DNA of 64,000 nt from Pseudoduganella plicata. GTDB taxonomy: Bacteria > Pseudomonadota > Gammaproteobacteria > Burkholderiales > Burkholderiaceae_D. The notes under the pieces were generated by a model. The model was given only the letters and a program-made list of their open reading frames with translations, was not told the origin of the DNA and searched no databases. Below are positions 29,714 through 38,152 of the stretch, one piece after another. Within the stretch, counting starts at the first letter, position 1; each line of letters begins with the position of its first letter. Made by a program: the position numbers and the translations under genes. The stretch lies in the NCBI RefSeq assembly GCF_004421005.1, contig NZ_CP038026.1, positions 744,001-808,000 on the forward strand. The letters run 5' to 3'.

Positions 29714-29733
29714 AAATGACTTTGGCGTCATTT
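29714..29733. promoter_or_regulatory. perfect inverted repeat between efflux operon and hpnC
   Basis: AAATGAC-TTTGGC-GTCATTT, a 7-bp perfect palindrome with 6-base centre, 42 bases upstream of hpnC. A further AAATGACTTT half copy lies at about 29667-29676. AT-rich divergent intergenic region; candidate operator for one of the flanking operons. Confidence 0.4.
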
Positions 29734-29774
29734 AGATGGCGCGCACCACTTCCGCAAGCATCGCGTTCCCTCCT

Positions 29775-30592
29775 ATGCCCGTCGAGCACTACGAAAATTT
29801 TCCTGTCGCGTCCTTCCTGCTGCCGAACCGCCTGATTCCCGCTGTCGAGGCCATATATGCCTTTGCCCGCAGCGCCGACGATATCGCCGACGAAGGCGAT
29901 GCCACGCCCGCCCAGCGCCTGGCTGCCCTGCAGGAATACGAGGCGGCTCTGGTTCACATCGAAATGGGGCAAGGCAAGCTGGCGCCGATGTTCGAACGGC
30001 TGGCGGCGGCCATCGCGGCGCACCAGTTGCCATTCAAACCATTTCACGACCTGCTGTCGGCATTCCGCCAGGACGTGACGGTGACGCGCTACCAGACCTA
30101 CGAGGACCTGCAGGATTACTGCGCCCGCTCGGCGAACCCCGTCGGCTTGTTGATGCTGCACCTGTTCGACGCGGCCTCCGAAGACAACGTGCGCGACTCG
30201 GATGCGATCTGCACGGCGCTCCAGCTGATCAACTTCCTGCAGGACGTGGCCATCGACGAAGCGAAGGAACGCATCTATATACCGATGGACGACCTGGCCC
30301 GCTTTGCCGTGCCCCGGCGCACATGGGCGCCGCCGAGGCACGCGGCAAATGGCGCGCGCTGATGCGCTTCGAGGTGCAGCGGGCCAGAGCGCTGATGCTG
30401 CAGGGCGCGCCGCTGGCAGTGCGCCTGCCAGGGCGCATCGGGCTCGAATTGCGCATGGTCGTGCAGGGCGGACTGCGCATCCTCGAGGCGATCGAGGAAG
30501 TGGACTACGACGTGTTCCGGCGCCGGCCGAAGCTCGCGCGGCGGGACTGGCTCAAGGTTTTCTGGCGCGCGCTCAGGATGAAAGCGGGATGA
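29775..30592 (+). CDS. hpnC: Squalene synthase-like HpnC, one frameshift
   Basis: HpnC releases hydroxysqualene from presqualene diphosphate in the three-enzyme route from farnesyl diphosphate to squalene (known for HpnCDE). 272 aa after repair. The isoprenoid synthase fold has two Asp-rich motifs: RSADDIADEGD (about 33-43) and LQDVAIDEAKERIYIP. Frame is lost at 30315-30320, where CCCCGG should read CCCCGGG (AVPRAHMGAAEARGKWR is restored). ATG 29775 matches the family start (VEHYENFPVAS); no clear ribosome site precedes it. The gene end runs into an 11-bp tandem repeat. Confidence 0.88.
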
Positions 30593-30689
30593 ACGCAGGA
30601 TCAACGCAGGATCAACGCAGCACTACCGCAGGACTGACGCACGACTAACGCAGGATCCACGCAGGATCAACGCAGGATGAACGCTGGGG
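30580..30689 (+). repeat. 11-bp tandem repeat, about ten degenerate units
   Basis: Units of the type CAACGCAGGAT repeat with an exact 11-base step from the last codons of hpnC (30580) to about 30689: the third positions drift but the step is kept. Stops occur in the frames read through it. It fills most of the hpnC-hpnD gap. Confidence 0.8.
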
Positions 30690-30759
30690 TTGAATCCGTC
30701 TGAATTAGAGCTTGCGCCCGGTTCGCTATAGAATAGCGCCTTTTATCGCTTCGCCCTCC

Positions 30760-30765
30760 CTATAA
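30760..30765 (+). promoter_or_regulatory. TATAAT next to the hpnD start
   Basis: A perfect TATAAT ends five bases before the hpnD ATG. If used as a -10 box, transcription would start at or near the A of the start codon, giving a leaderless message. No ribosome site precedes hpnD. The -35 region is poor. Confidence 0.3.
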
Positions 30766-30769
30766 TAAT

Positions 30770-31603
30770 ATGTCTCCCGACGAATACTGCCAGCAGAAGG
30801 CCGCGCAAAGCGGCTCCAGTTTCTACTACAGCTTCCTGTTCCTGCCGCCGGAACGCCGCCGCGCGATCACGGCACTGTATGCCTTCTGCCGCGAAGTGGA
30901 CGACACCGTGGACGAGACCAGCGACGAGGGTCTGGCCCGCATCAAGCTGGCATGGTGGCGCACGGAAGTGGCCGCGATGTACAACGGCACGCCAACGCAC
31001 CCGGTCACGCAGGCGTTGCAACCGCACCTGGCGCCGTACACACTGAAACAGGAACATCTGCAGGCAATCATCGACGGCATGGAGATGGACCTGAACCAGA
31101 CCCGCTACCTCGATTATCCGGGGCTGACGAAATACTGCTGGCACGTGGCCAGCGTCGTCGGCATCCTGTCGGCCAGCATTTTCGGCAGCACGCGGCCGGA
31201 GACGCTGCAATACGCGGAAAAGCTGGGCCATGCCTTCCAGCTGACGAACATCATCCGCGACGTCGGCGAGGATGCCCGCAAGGGCCGCATCTACCTGCCG
31301 ATCAACGAGCTGCAGCAGTTCGGCGTGACGGCGGCGGACCTGCTGAATGCCCGCCACACGGAGAACTTCACGAAATTGATGGCGTTTCAGGCCGCGCGCG
31401 CGCAGCAGGCCTACAACGATGCGTTCGCGCTGCTGCCGAAGGAAGACCGTCGCGCGCAGCGTCCAGGCCTGATCATGGCCGCCATCTACCGCACGCTGCT
31501 CGACGAGATCGAACGCGATGGCTACCACGTCCTGACGCAGCGCATCTCGCTGACGCCGCTGCGCAAGCTGTGGCTGGCGTGGAAGACCTGGGTGCGCAGT
31601 TGA
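30770..31603 (+). CDS. hpnD: Presqualene diphosphate synthase HpnD
   Basis: 277-residue cytoplasmic enzyme that condenses two farnesyl diphosphates to presqualene diphosphate, the first step of the HpnDCE route. Both Asp-rich motifs of the squalene/phytoene synthase family are intact: CREVDDTVDE (about 44-53) and NIIRDVGEDARKGRIYLP. FYYSFLFLPPERR near the N-terminus and DLLNARHTENF are typical. It is followed by hpnE after 13 bases. A phytoene synthase is the alternative, but the hpnC-hpnD-hpnE order argues for squalene. Confidence 0.93.
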   Translation: MSPDEYCQQKAAQSGSSFYYSFLFLPPERRRAITALYAFCREVDDTVDETSDEGLARIKLAWWRTEVAAMYNGTPTHPVTQALQPHLAPYTLKQEHLQAIIDGMEMDLNQTRYLDYPGLTKYCWHVASVVGILSASIFGSTRPETLQYAEKLGHAFQLTNIIRDVGEDARKGRIYLPINELQQFGVTAADLLNARHTENFTKLMAFQAARAQQAYNDAFALLPKEDRRAQRPGLIMAAIYRTLLDEIERDGYHVLTQRISLTPLRKLWLAWKTWVRS

Positions 31604-31616
31604 CCGCCCGCTGTTT

Positions 31617-32921
31617 ATGACCTTGTCCGTGGCCGTGGTGGGCGGCGGCTGGGCCGGTTGTGCCGCTGCCGTCGAACTGGCGCGCGCCGGCAGCGCCGTG
31701 ACGCTGTTCGAAGCGGCCCGCACGCTGGGCGGCCGGGCACGGCGCATCGAGGCTGGCGGCCGCACGCTGGACAACGGCCAGCACATCCTGCTGGGCGCCT
31801 ATGCGTCCACCCTGCGCCTGCTGGCCACCGTCGGCGTCGACCGGCGCCGCGCCTTCCTGACGCTGCCCCTGCAGATGCGCTATCCCGACGGCGCCATGGA
31901 TTTCGTGGCGCCGCGCCTGCCCGCGCCGCTGCACCTGGCCGTAGCGCTGCTGCGCGCCCGGGGCCTGGACCGCGAAGACAAGCTGGCCATGGCGCGCTTC
32001 TCGACCGCGGCGCGCTGGATGGGCTGGCGTCTCGACGCCGATTGTCCCGTGACGGAACTGCTGGCCCGCTTCGGCCAGACCGAACGCCTGTACCGGCTGA
32101 TGTGGCGGCCCTTATGCCTGGCCGCCCTGAACACGCCGCCGGAACGGGCCTCCGCCAACGTCTTCCTGGCCGTGCTGCGCGACAGCCTGGGCGCCCGGCG
32201 GCACGCTTCCGACATGCTGGTGCCGCGCGCCGACCTGTCCGCGCTGTTTCCGGACGCGGCCGCGCAGTGGCTGGCGGCGCATGGCGCCACCGTCCGGACG
32301 GGCGTGCGTATCGACGCGCTGGCGCAGGATGCCGGCAAGTGGCGTGTCGGCGATGCGCTGTACGACCGCGTCGTCGTCGCGACCGCGCCGGCCGGTGCCG
32401 CTGCATTGCTGGCGCCCCTGGGGGATTCGGCTCTGGCGGCGCAACTCGATGCCCTGACTGCGGAACCCATCACCACCTGCTACCTGCAATACGACGCCGG
32501 CGTGCGGCTGGCGCAGCCGTTCTTCGCGCTGGAGGACACGCCGGCGACGGGCCACTGGGGCCAGTTCGTATTCGACCGCGGCCAGCTGGACGAGCGCCAG
32601 GCCGGCATGCTGGCAGTGATCGTCAGCGCATCCGGCGACGCCGCCGCGCTGCCCCGGCAGGCGCTGGCCGCCGCCGTCGCGGCGCAGCTCGCATCCACCC
32701 TGGGCCGCGCGGAGCTGGCCACGCCTGCGTGGAGCAACGTCGTCACGGAAAAGCGGGCCACGTATGCCTCCACGCCCGGCCTCGTACGCCCCGCCAACGC
32801 GACGCCGTGGCCCGGCCTCGTGCTGGCCGGCGATTACACGGCCGGCGAGTATCCCGCCACGCTGGAGATGGCGGTGCGCAGTGGCGTACAGGCGGCCGGA
32901 CTGGTACGGCGCAACCGGTAG
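31617..32921 (+). CDS. hpnE: Hydroxysqualene dehydroxylase HpnE
   Basis: 434-residue FAD-dependent amine-oxidase-fold enzyme that reduces hydroxysqualene to squalene. FAD-binding GGGWAGCAAAVELARAG at residues 8-24, GGRARRIEAGGRTLDNGQH after it, and a C-terminal FAD contact LAGDYTAGEYPATLEMAVRSG. It completes the pathway started by HpnD and HpnC. No squalene-hopene cyclase is in the window, so the end product (hopanoid, squalene itself or another triterpene) cannot be told. Confidence 0.92.
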   Translation: MTLSVAVVGGGWAGCAAAVELARAGSAVTLFEAARTLGGRARRIEAGGRTLDNGQHILLGAYASTLRLLATVGVDRRRAFLTLPLQMRYPDGAMDFVAPRLPAPLHLAVALLRARGLDREDKLAMARFSTAARWMGWRLDADCPVTELLARFGQTERLYRLMWRPLCLAALNTPPERASANVFLAVLRDSLGARRHASDMLVPRADLSALFPDAAAQWLAAHGATVRTGVRIDALAQDAGKWRVGDALYDRVVVATAPAGAAALLAPLGDSALAAQLDALTAEPITTCYLQYDAGVRLAQPFFALEDTPATGHWGQFVFDRGQLDERQAGMLAVIVSASGDAAALPRQALAAAVAAQLASTLGRAELATPAWSNVVTEKRATYASTPGLVRPANATPWPGLVLAGDYTAGEYPATLEMAVRSGVQAAGLVRRNR

Positions 32922-32945
32922 AGCGTACGCTGTGGCCCCGGCAGC

Positions 32946-33042
32946 GTGGCCCGGCCTGGGTGGCCCCGCCAACGTGGCCCGGCCTGGGTGGCCCCGCCAA
33001 CGTGGCCCGGCCTGGGCGGCCCCGCCAACGTGGCCCGGCCTG
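32946..33042 (+). repeat. 28-bp tandem repeat, about 3.5 copies
   Basis: Copies begin at 32946, 32974, 33002 and 33030 (last one cut short), nearly identical. Each unit carries GTGGCCCGGCCTGGG and GGCCCCGCCAAC blocks that can pair. It lies 25 bases after the hpnE stop. No unique spacers, so this is a minisatellite and not CRISPR. Confidence 0.9.
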
Positions 33043-33167
33043 TCCCCCCGCTGTGCGCTCTGCTCCTCCATTTCCGCATTCTGTCGCCGGCAGCTGGCGC
33101 GTGCCGGCCAACCCCGGTAATGTCGCATCATGGGCATCGTGGCTAGCGACGTGAAAGGAACTTTGGA

Positions 33168-33299
33168 ATGAAAGCGGCACTGGGCAGTATCATCACGGCC
33201 GGACTCGTGTTGGCGGTCGTGCTGGGCAGCGTGGCGGTTCTCGTCACCTCCGACGACACGCTGGCGCCGCACTATTTCGCTGTACTGCAGCGCTACTAA
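33168..33299 (+). CDS. Small membrane protein, 43 aa
   Basis: Short gene with a good AAGGAA site 7-8 bases before the ATG. One membrane segment (about residues 8-27, ITAGLVLAVVLGSVAVLVT) and a short polar tail ending in FAVLQRY. It precedes the DUF1700 gene by 41 bases on the same strand. Function unknown; size and position suggest a small partner of the envelope proteins that follow. Confidence 0.6.
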   Translation: MKAALGSIITAGLVLAVVLGSVAVLVTSDDTLAPHYFAVLQRY

Positions 33300-33340
33300 G
33301 GCAGCGGCCGGGCGGCATATCAGGCAGGACAGGAGAATCA

Positions 33341-34111
33341 ATGGGCAAGCAGGACTACCTCGACGCACTCGCGAAGGCCATGGCGGGCCTGCCGCCGGAA
33401 ACGGCGGCCCGGACGCTGGCGTACTACGAGCAGCGCTTCATCGATGGCCTGACGGTGGGCCGCAGCGAAGCGGAGATCGCGGCCGAGCTGGACGAACCGC
33501 GCAAGATCGCCATGACGTTGCGGGCCAACGCGCACCTGGCCGCGCTGGAGCCGCGCAAGGCGCCCGCCGGTTTTGCCCGGGCCGCCTTCACGTTTGTCGG
33601 GCTGGCCGTGTTCAACCTGTTCATGGTGGTGCCGGCCGCCGTCTGTGCCGCGTTGCTGATGGCGCTTTACTTCAGTTCCGCCGGATTCTACGTGAGCGGC
33701 ATCGCCATCACGTCCAGCGGCCTGGCCGGCGCCAACGAGATCGTCCTGTCCGGTCCGCTGCACAATATCGTCGGCGTCACCACCGACAACGACGATGAGC
33801 GGCATGCGCAAACCCGCATCTCCATCGGCGAGGACGGGATTCACGTGGAAGAGGAAGCGCTGGGGGAACAGAGCCGGGCGACGACCCGCTCCGGCCGCAT
33901 CTTCGACGGCGCCGAGGCGATGGCCGACGGCAGCGTCAGAATCGAAATCGACCGCGAAGGCTCGTCGCGCGCCGCCCAGACGACACTGGGCACCGGCCTG
34001 ATAGTGGGCGGGATCGCCCTGTTCCTGCTGTCGCTGGTGCTGACGCGCTACGCGGCGCTGGGTCTGAAGCGCTACGTGCAGATGAATTACGCCCTGCTGC
34101 AGGGCCGCTGA
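33341..34111 (+). CDS. DUF1700-type membrane protein
   Basis: 256-residue protein whose first 70 residues match the DUF1700 pattern (KQDYLDALAKAMAGLPPE, YYEQRFIDGLTVGRSEAEI, LDEPRKIA), followed by two close hydrophobic segments (about 85-115), a soluble stretch and a last membrane segment (225-245). AGGAG precedes the ATG. In other bacteria such genes sit with a PadR regulator and DUF2807/DUF4097 genes as an envelope-stress-like unit; here the PadR gene is absent but the DUF2807-type gene follows after one base. Confidence 0.75.
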   Translation: MGKQDYLDALAKAMAGLPPETAARTLAYYEQRFIDGLTVGRSEAEIAAELDEPRKIAMTLRANAHLAALEPRKAPAGFARAAFTFVGLAVFNLFMVVPAAVCAALLMALYFSSAGFYVSGIAITSSGLAGANEIVLSGPLHNIVGVTTDNDDERHAQTRISIGEDGIHVEEEALGEQSRATTRSGRIFDGAEAMADGSVRIEIDREGSSRAAQTTLGTGLIVGGIALFLLSLVLTRYAALGLKRYVQMNYALLQGR

Positions 34112-34112
34112 C

Positions 34113-34925
34113 ATGAGACTGCGCACCCTTGCCCGGATCGGCATGTCGCTGCTGGTGCTTGCCTTCCTCCTCGTCGGCATCTCCTACAGCATGCTGCGCG
34201 CCGAGGGCGTCGCCAACCCCTCCAGCACTGCCGGCCGCGTCACCCGCACGGAAACACGCGAGATCGGCCACGGCATCCGCGCCATCGACCTGGAAGGCCC
34301 GATCGACCTGATCGTGCGCCAGGGCGCCATTCCCGCGCTGAAGGTGCGCGGCGAACAGCGCCTGCTGGGCAACGTGGCCGCCAGCCAGGACGGCGACACG
34401 CTGCGTATCGGCACGACCGGCATGGTATTCCACCACCGCCGCCCGCTGCAGGTCGAACTGACACTGCCATCGCTGAACGAAGTCACGGTGCGCGGCAACG
34501 GCGACAGCAGCGTGCAGGGCTTCTCCGGCGAACATCTGACGATAGAACTGAACGGCTCCGGCAACCTGAGCTTCAATGGCCGCTACCGCCATGTGACGGC
34601 CACCGTACGCGGCTCGGGCAACCTCGACCTCAAGTCCGGCAGCAGCGACGAAGTAAAACTGGACGTCGTCGGCTCGGGCGCGATCAGCACCTCCGGCAGC
34701 TGCAAGGCGCTGGCCGCCGACATCACGGGATCGGGCAATATCGACGCCCAGCACATGGCTTCCGACGACGCTGTCATCAACCTGCAAGGCTCCGGCTCCG
34801 CGCAGGCATTCGCCCGCAAGTCGGCCACCGTTACCGTGGCGGGCAGCGGCGATGCAACCGTGTATGGCAATCCCGATGAGCGGGTGGTCAGTCGGACAGG
34901 GTCGGGGTCGGTGGGGTTCGAGTAG
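34113..34925 (+). CDS. GIN-domain (DUF2807) exported protein
   Basis: 270-residue protein with an N-terminal signal or membrane anchor (about 10-27, MSLLVLAFLLVGISYSML) and a right-handed beta-solenoid of DUF2807 repeats: the G-S-G-N/D-type turns recur (GNGDSSV, NGSGNLSF, RGSGNLDL, GSGNIDAQ, GSGSAQAF, GSGDATVY). Expected to face the periplasm; often called putative autotransporter adhesin head, but there is no autotransporter barrel here. It starts one base after the DUF1700 stop. The following IS3 remnant abuts its stop codon. Confidence 0.8.
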   Translation: MRLRTLARIGMSLLVLAFLLVGISYSMLRAEGVANPSSTAGRVTRTETREIGHGIRAIDLEGPIDLIVRQGAIPALKVRGEQRLLGNVAASQDGDTLRIGTTGMVFHHRRPLQVELTLPSLNEVTVRGNGDSSVQGFSGEHLTIELNGSGNLSFNGRYRHVTATVRGSGNLDLKSGSSDEVKLDVVGSGAISTSGSCKALAADITGSGNIDAQHMASDDAVINLQGSGSAQAFARKSATVTVAGSGDATVYGNPDERVVSRTGSGSVGFE

Positions 34926-34935
34926 CGGCTCGGCA

Positions 34936-35655
34936 TTCCCGGTGCGCCGGCTGTGCAAAGTGCTCGAAGTGCATCCGAGTGGCTTTTATGCCTGGCGTCT
35001 GAATCCTGAAAGTATGCGTGCCAAGGAAGACAAGCGTCTGCTCGCGCCTATCAAGCAATCGTGGCTTGAAAGCGGCAGCGTGTACGGCTACCGCAAGGTA
35101 AGCGACGATCTGCGCGAGCTTGGCGAGCAGTGCGGCATTAACCCCGTCCATCGGCTGATGCGCTCGGCTGGGATTCGCTTGCAGACAGGCTATGCCAAGC
35201 GCAAGTACAAACGCGGCGGCGCACCATCGCTGGTGGCACCAAATCACTTGCAGCGCCAATTTGATGTAGCAGAACCGAATTGCATCTGGGTGACGGACAT
35301 AACATACATCCGCACGCATGAGGGTTGGCTGTATTTGGCCGTGGTGCTTGATCTGTTCTCGCGTCAGGTGGTCGGCTGGTCGATGAGTTCCCGAATCGAT
35401 CGCGAGCTGGCGATGATCGCGCTCTTGATGACTGTCTGGCGTCGGCAGCCCAAGAATTCGGTGATGGTGCATGCCGATCAGGGCAGCCAGTTCAGCAGCT
35501 ACGACTGGCGTGACTTCCTGACCGAGCACAACCTGCAGCAGAGCATGAGCCGACGCGGAAACTGCCACGATGACGCCGTAGCAGAGAGCTTTTTTCAGCT
35601 CCTGAAACGAGAGCGAATCAGGCGCAAGACCTACGGCACTCGGGAAGAAGCAGCT
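34936..35655 (+). mobile_element. IS3-family transposase (OrfB) remnant
   Basis: An open frame of about 240 residues carries the rve integrase core of an IS3-type OrfB: HTH_21-like VYGYRKVSDDLRELG, then Asp (WVTDITYI), Asp (VHADQGSQFSS) and Glu (DDAVAESFFQLLKRE) of the DDE triad. OrfA and the first OrfB codons are missing on the left, and the C-terminal DYIEMFYN-type end is missing on the right, where the sequence passes into an SDR gene. No terminal inverted repeats are seen. Non-functional. Confidence 0.85.
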
Positions 35656-36010
35656 CCGCCGGTACCGGCGGCGTGCTTGTGAATTTATCGTCTGCCGCCG
35701 CACAGACGGGCAGCACGGGCGAATACGTGCACTATGCGGCGAGCAAAGCTGCTGTCGAGGCGTTCACATTGGGGCTGGCGCGCGAATTGGCCACCGTGGG
35801 CATCCGCGTGTGCGCCGTATCGCCGGTTCCACGCTGACGGATATTCATGCCGCGGCCGGTGAACCCGGGCGCCCGGCACATATAGCTCCCCGCATTCCGA
35901 TGCAGCGCCTGGCCACGCCGGAAGAGATCGCGGAACCGGTAGTGTGGATGTTGTCCGATGCCGCGTCGTACGTTGCCGGCGCCACGCTGCGCGTCACGGG
36001 CGGGCTGTAG
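35656..36010 (+). pseudogene. SDR oxidoreductase, 3' part only
   Basis: C-terminal half of a short-chain dehydrogenase/reductase: GGVLVNLSSAAAQTGS, the catalytic Tyr and Lys in YVHYAASKAAVEAF, and a tail MQRLATPEEIAEPVVWMLSD to VTGGL. The Rossmann N-terminus with its glycine motif is gone, replaced by the IS3 remnant. A base is also missing near 35830 (VSPGSTLTDIHAA is restored by reading CGCCGG as CGCCGGG). Dead because of the 5' truncation. Confidence 0.8.
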
Positions 36011-36060
36011 GGGCACGGTCCGAATCCATCGGTACGGCGCACGTCGTGATGCGCGTCGGA

Positions 36061-36882
36061 CTAACGAAACAGACGCATCGCCGCAGCGCCACAGACGATC
36101 AGTCCTGCGGCCATGGTGCGTCGCCGGCCCACGCGTTCTTGCAGGAAGCAAGCAGCGATTAACATTGCGAACACGATCGACGTTTCACGAAGGGCTGCCA
36201 CCACGGCCACCGGGGCAAACGTCATTGCCCATAGCGCCAAGCCATAGGACGCCATCGTCCCCACACCGCCGGCCAGCTCTGCTTTCCAATGCTGCTGCGC
36301 ATACATCAGTAGCGCATGGCGCCGGCCGATCGAGCATATGAGCATGCCGGCTGCAGTGAGCACGAACAACCATAGCGTATAGGCAGCGGCGGAACCGGAT
36401 GCCCGTACGCCCATGCCATCGACGATCGTGTAGGCGGCGATGATGACTGCATTGGACATTGCAAAAGCGGTCGCAGTGCGGGACGCGACATCGCGGACTG
36501 TCATTGCCAGTATACCCGCAACGATCAATGCTGCAGCGGCATACTGCCCGACCGACAATTCTTCGCCAAGAAGCGGGGCGCTTGCCAGGAGCACTATCAA
36601 AGGGGCCGAGCCCCGCATCAGCGGATAAGTCTTGCTGATGTCGCCATGTTGATAGGCCTGCGCGAGCAAGAGGTAATAAATGACCTGAAGACAAGCGGAG
36701 GCGCCAAGCCATGGCCAGCTGTCCGCGGCAGGTGTTCCTGCCAGGGGCAGGAGGGGAAGTGCAAACAGCGCCGCGCCGACTGTAACCATGGTTGCCGAAA
36801 GGCGCTTGTCGGGGCTAGGGGAATGTACATAAGACCACGCCAAGATAGGTGCACTCTGGCGGTGCGAGCGCTGCCAAACCAT
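36061..36882 (-). CDS. EamA-family (DMT) permease
   Basis: 273-residue inner-membrane transporter of the drug/metabolite superfamily. Nine clear hydrophobic segments; the second repeat is complete (TAFAMSNAVIIAAYTIVDGMG to the LQERVGRRRTMAAGLIVCG signature). The N-terminus is odd: the first helix, normally about LLAALLHASWNALVK before DKRLSA, is replaced by the polar MVWQRSHRQSAPILAWSYV, so helix 1 seems lost or altered. Substrate unknown; it may be impaired. Confidence 0.75.
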   Translation of the reverse strand: MVWQRSHRQSAPILAWSYVHSPSPDKRLSATMVTVGAALFALPLLPLAGTPAADSWPWLGASACLQVIYYLLLAQAYQHGDISKTYPLMRGSAPLIVLLASAPLLGEELSVGQYAAAALIVAGILAMTVRDVASRTATAFAMSNAVIIAAYTIVDGMGVRASGSAAAYTLWLFVLTAAGMLICSIGRRHALLMYAQQHWKAELAGGVGTMASYGLALWAMTFAPVAVVAALRETSIVFAMLIAACFLQERVGRRRTMAAGLIVCGAAAMRLFR

Positions 36883-36991
36883 TGTGCCCTTGCCTTGTCG
36901 AAACTTGAAGCCCGCCTTCGTGAGTAAACCCGCGAAGTAGGAGCTGAGGAACGTAATGATTACCTATGCGTTTTCCGGGAGATGTAATGGA

Positions 36992-37315
36992 TCAGTCGAG
37001 ACGGCGGTACTCGGCCTGACCGTTCGTCAGATGCCCACTGGATTTATCCACCGCCAACGTCGAAATACCCATGCCCGTCTGTACTTGCAGAGTGCCGTCT
37101 TTGAGCGTGGCAGGAATGTTTTTGGTTTCCATTTTGCCATCGATGAAGCTTGGGCCGGTATCACGGATCATGTAGCTGTCGCCGTTTTTCACGATCTCGA
37201 CCGTGCGTTTTTCACTCTTCACGTTCACCCACTTCCCTAGGAAGTCTTTGCCGCCATCGTTGCCGCATCCAGCGATCAGGGCTAACACGGCCACGCCACA
37301 AATCCAGTTCCTCAT
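36992..37315 (-). CDS. Small predicted lipoprotein
   Basis: 107-residue protein with a lipoprotein signal (MRNWICGVAVLALIAGC, lipid on Cys17). The mature part begins GNDGGKDFLGKWVNVKSE and looks like a small beta-barrel. ATG 37315 follows AAGGATCGTG; an in-frame GTG at 37363 would put 16 residues before the signal and is unlikely. Function unknown; the first of the island's small minus-strand genes. Confidence 0.65.
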   Translation of the reverse strand: MRNWICGVAVLALIAGCGNDGGKDFLGKWVNVKSEKRTVEIVKNGDSYMIRDTGPSFIDGKMETKNIPATLKDGTLQVQTGMGISTLAVDKSSGHLTNGQAEYRRLD

Positions 37316-37406
37316 CACGATCCTTTCACATATTGCCTGCGACCGGCAGGCTATCGGGCGCACGCGGCGCGTTTTCCTATGCGCTAGATGTTGGTTTCTC
37401 CAGCGC

Positions 37407-37673
37407 TTACTCCTGTTCAGTGGACTTGCGAGAAATCCATTTAAAATTCTCGATGTAGTCGCCTGTTATATCGTGCGGGATGCCTTCGTCGCCAACGATA
37501 CGCACCATCAGCCCCGACTGTGTGTCATACGCCGCCACCGGATATTGCTTCCCTGCCGTTACGGACTGACGAGGATGCCCTTCTTCATCGGGGATCTCGA
37601 TGGTGGTCTTCGCTTCGATCTTGTCGCCTGTACGGATCTGCTCCCAGATTTCCGATGAAATAGTCGATTTCAT
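37407..37673 (-). CDS. Hypothetical protein, 88 aa
   Basis: Acidic, soluble protein with a strong AAGGAAAAGA site before the ATG. The pattern TTIEIPDEEGHPRQSVTAGKQYPVAAYDTQSG suggests a small SH3-like or beta-barrel fold. Not recognised. It belongs to the string of small island genes that share the same type of ribosome site. Confidence 0.55.
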   Translation of the reverse strand: MKSTISSEIWEQIRTGDKIEAKTTIEIPDEEGHPRQSVTAGKQYPVAAYDTQSGLMVRIVGDEGIPHDITGDYIENFKWISRKSTEQE

Positions 37674-37685
37674 TCTTTTCCTTGT

Positions 37686-37944
37686 TCAAATGGCCGCGCT
37701 TGGTGGGGCAGCGAACCGAACCTCGTTGTACTGCCGCAGCGCGATCTTCAGTGCCCCAATACGGTCGACCAACTCAGGCGCAACATCGGCGTCTTGGAGG
37801 TCCAGCATGATGGTCATGAGGCACATGGCCAGTATGTCCGCGAAATCAGCAATGCCTACTTGTTGGAGCGTGCTCCAGCACATCGACCTGGGCTTCCAGG
37901 CCCAGCCCTTCCATGCCGTCGATGACGTCTTCTTTCGGGAACAT
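37686..37944 (-). CDS. Hypothetical protein, frame change in the middle
   Basis: An ORF with a good AGGAAAACC site starts at 37944 (MFPKEDVIDGMEGLG, stop at 37846). A second, in the +1 frame from 37883, continues TLQQVGIADFADILAMCLMT and stops at 37686. Joined they give one helical protein of about 85 residues. The frames overlap at a perfect TGGAGC-AC-GCTCCA palindrome. This join needs one base fewer, unlike the CCGGG losses elsewhere, so it may be a true mutation, two overlapping genes or a +1 frameshift. Confidence 0.4.
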
Positions 37945-37951
37945 GGTTTTC

Positions 37952-38152
37952 CTAGCGCAGATGGCTAAAAAAGTGCTTCTCGAACTGAGCAGCTTTCAGT
38001 GGATTGGTTTTAGTCATTTCGTGGTGAACAGCGTACATGAGGCGAGTAGGCTCGCTCGTGTCGAAGCCTTCGCACAACTCTTTTTCGATCACCGTCGCGT
38101 ACAGCGTCCATGTGTCAGCAAGACGCTTCACTTTTTGTTCGTATGATTCCAT
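37952..38152 (-). CDS. Hypothetical protein, 66 aa
   Basis: Helical protein MESYEQKVKRLADTWTLY onward with several His/Lys residues. Its ATG overlaps the stop of the upstream gene (TAATG at 38150-38154), so translation is coupled. Not recognised. Confidence 0.5.
   Translation of the reverse strand: MESYEQKVKRLADTWTLYATVIEKELCEGFDTSEPTRLMYAVHHEMTKTNPLKAAQFEKHFFSHLR

Noticed and set aside
30770..31603. hpnD as a phytoene synthase of a carotenoid pathway
   Set aside because: It stands between hpnC and hpnE, and no desaturase or cyclase of carotenoids is present.
32946..33042. Possible CRISPR array
   Set aside because: Units follow each other with no unique spacers, and no cas gene is near; a simple tandem repeat.
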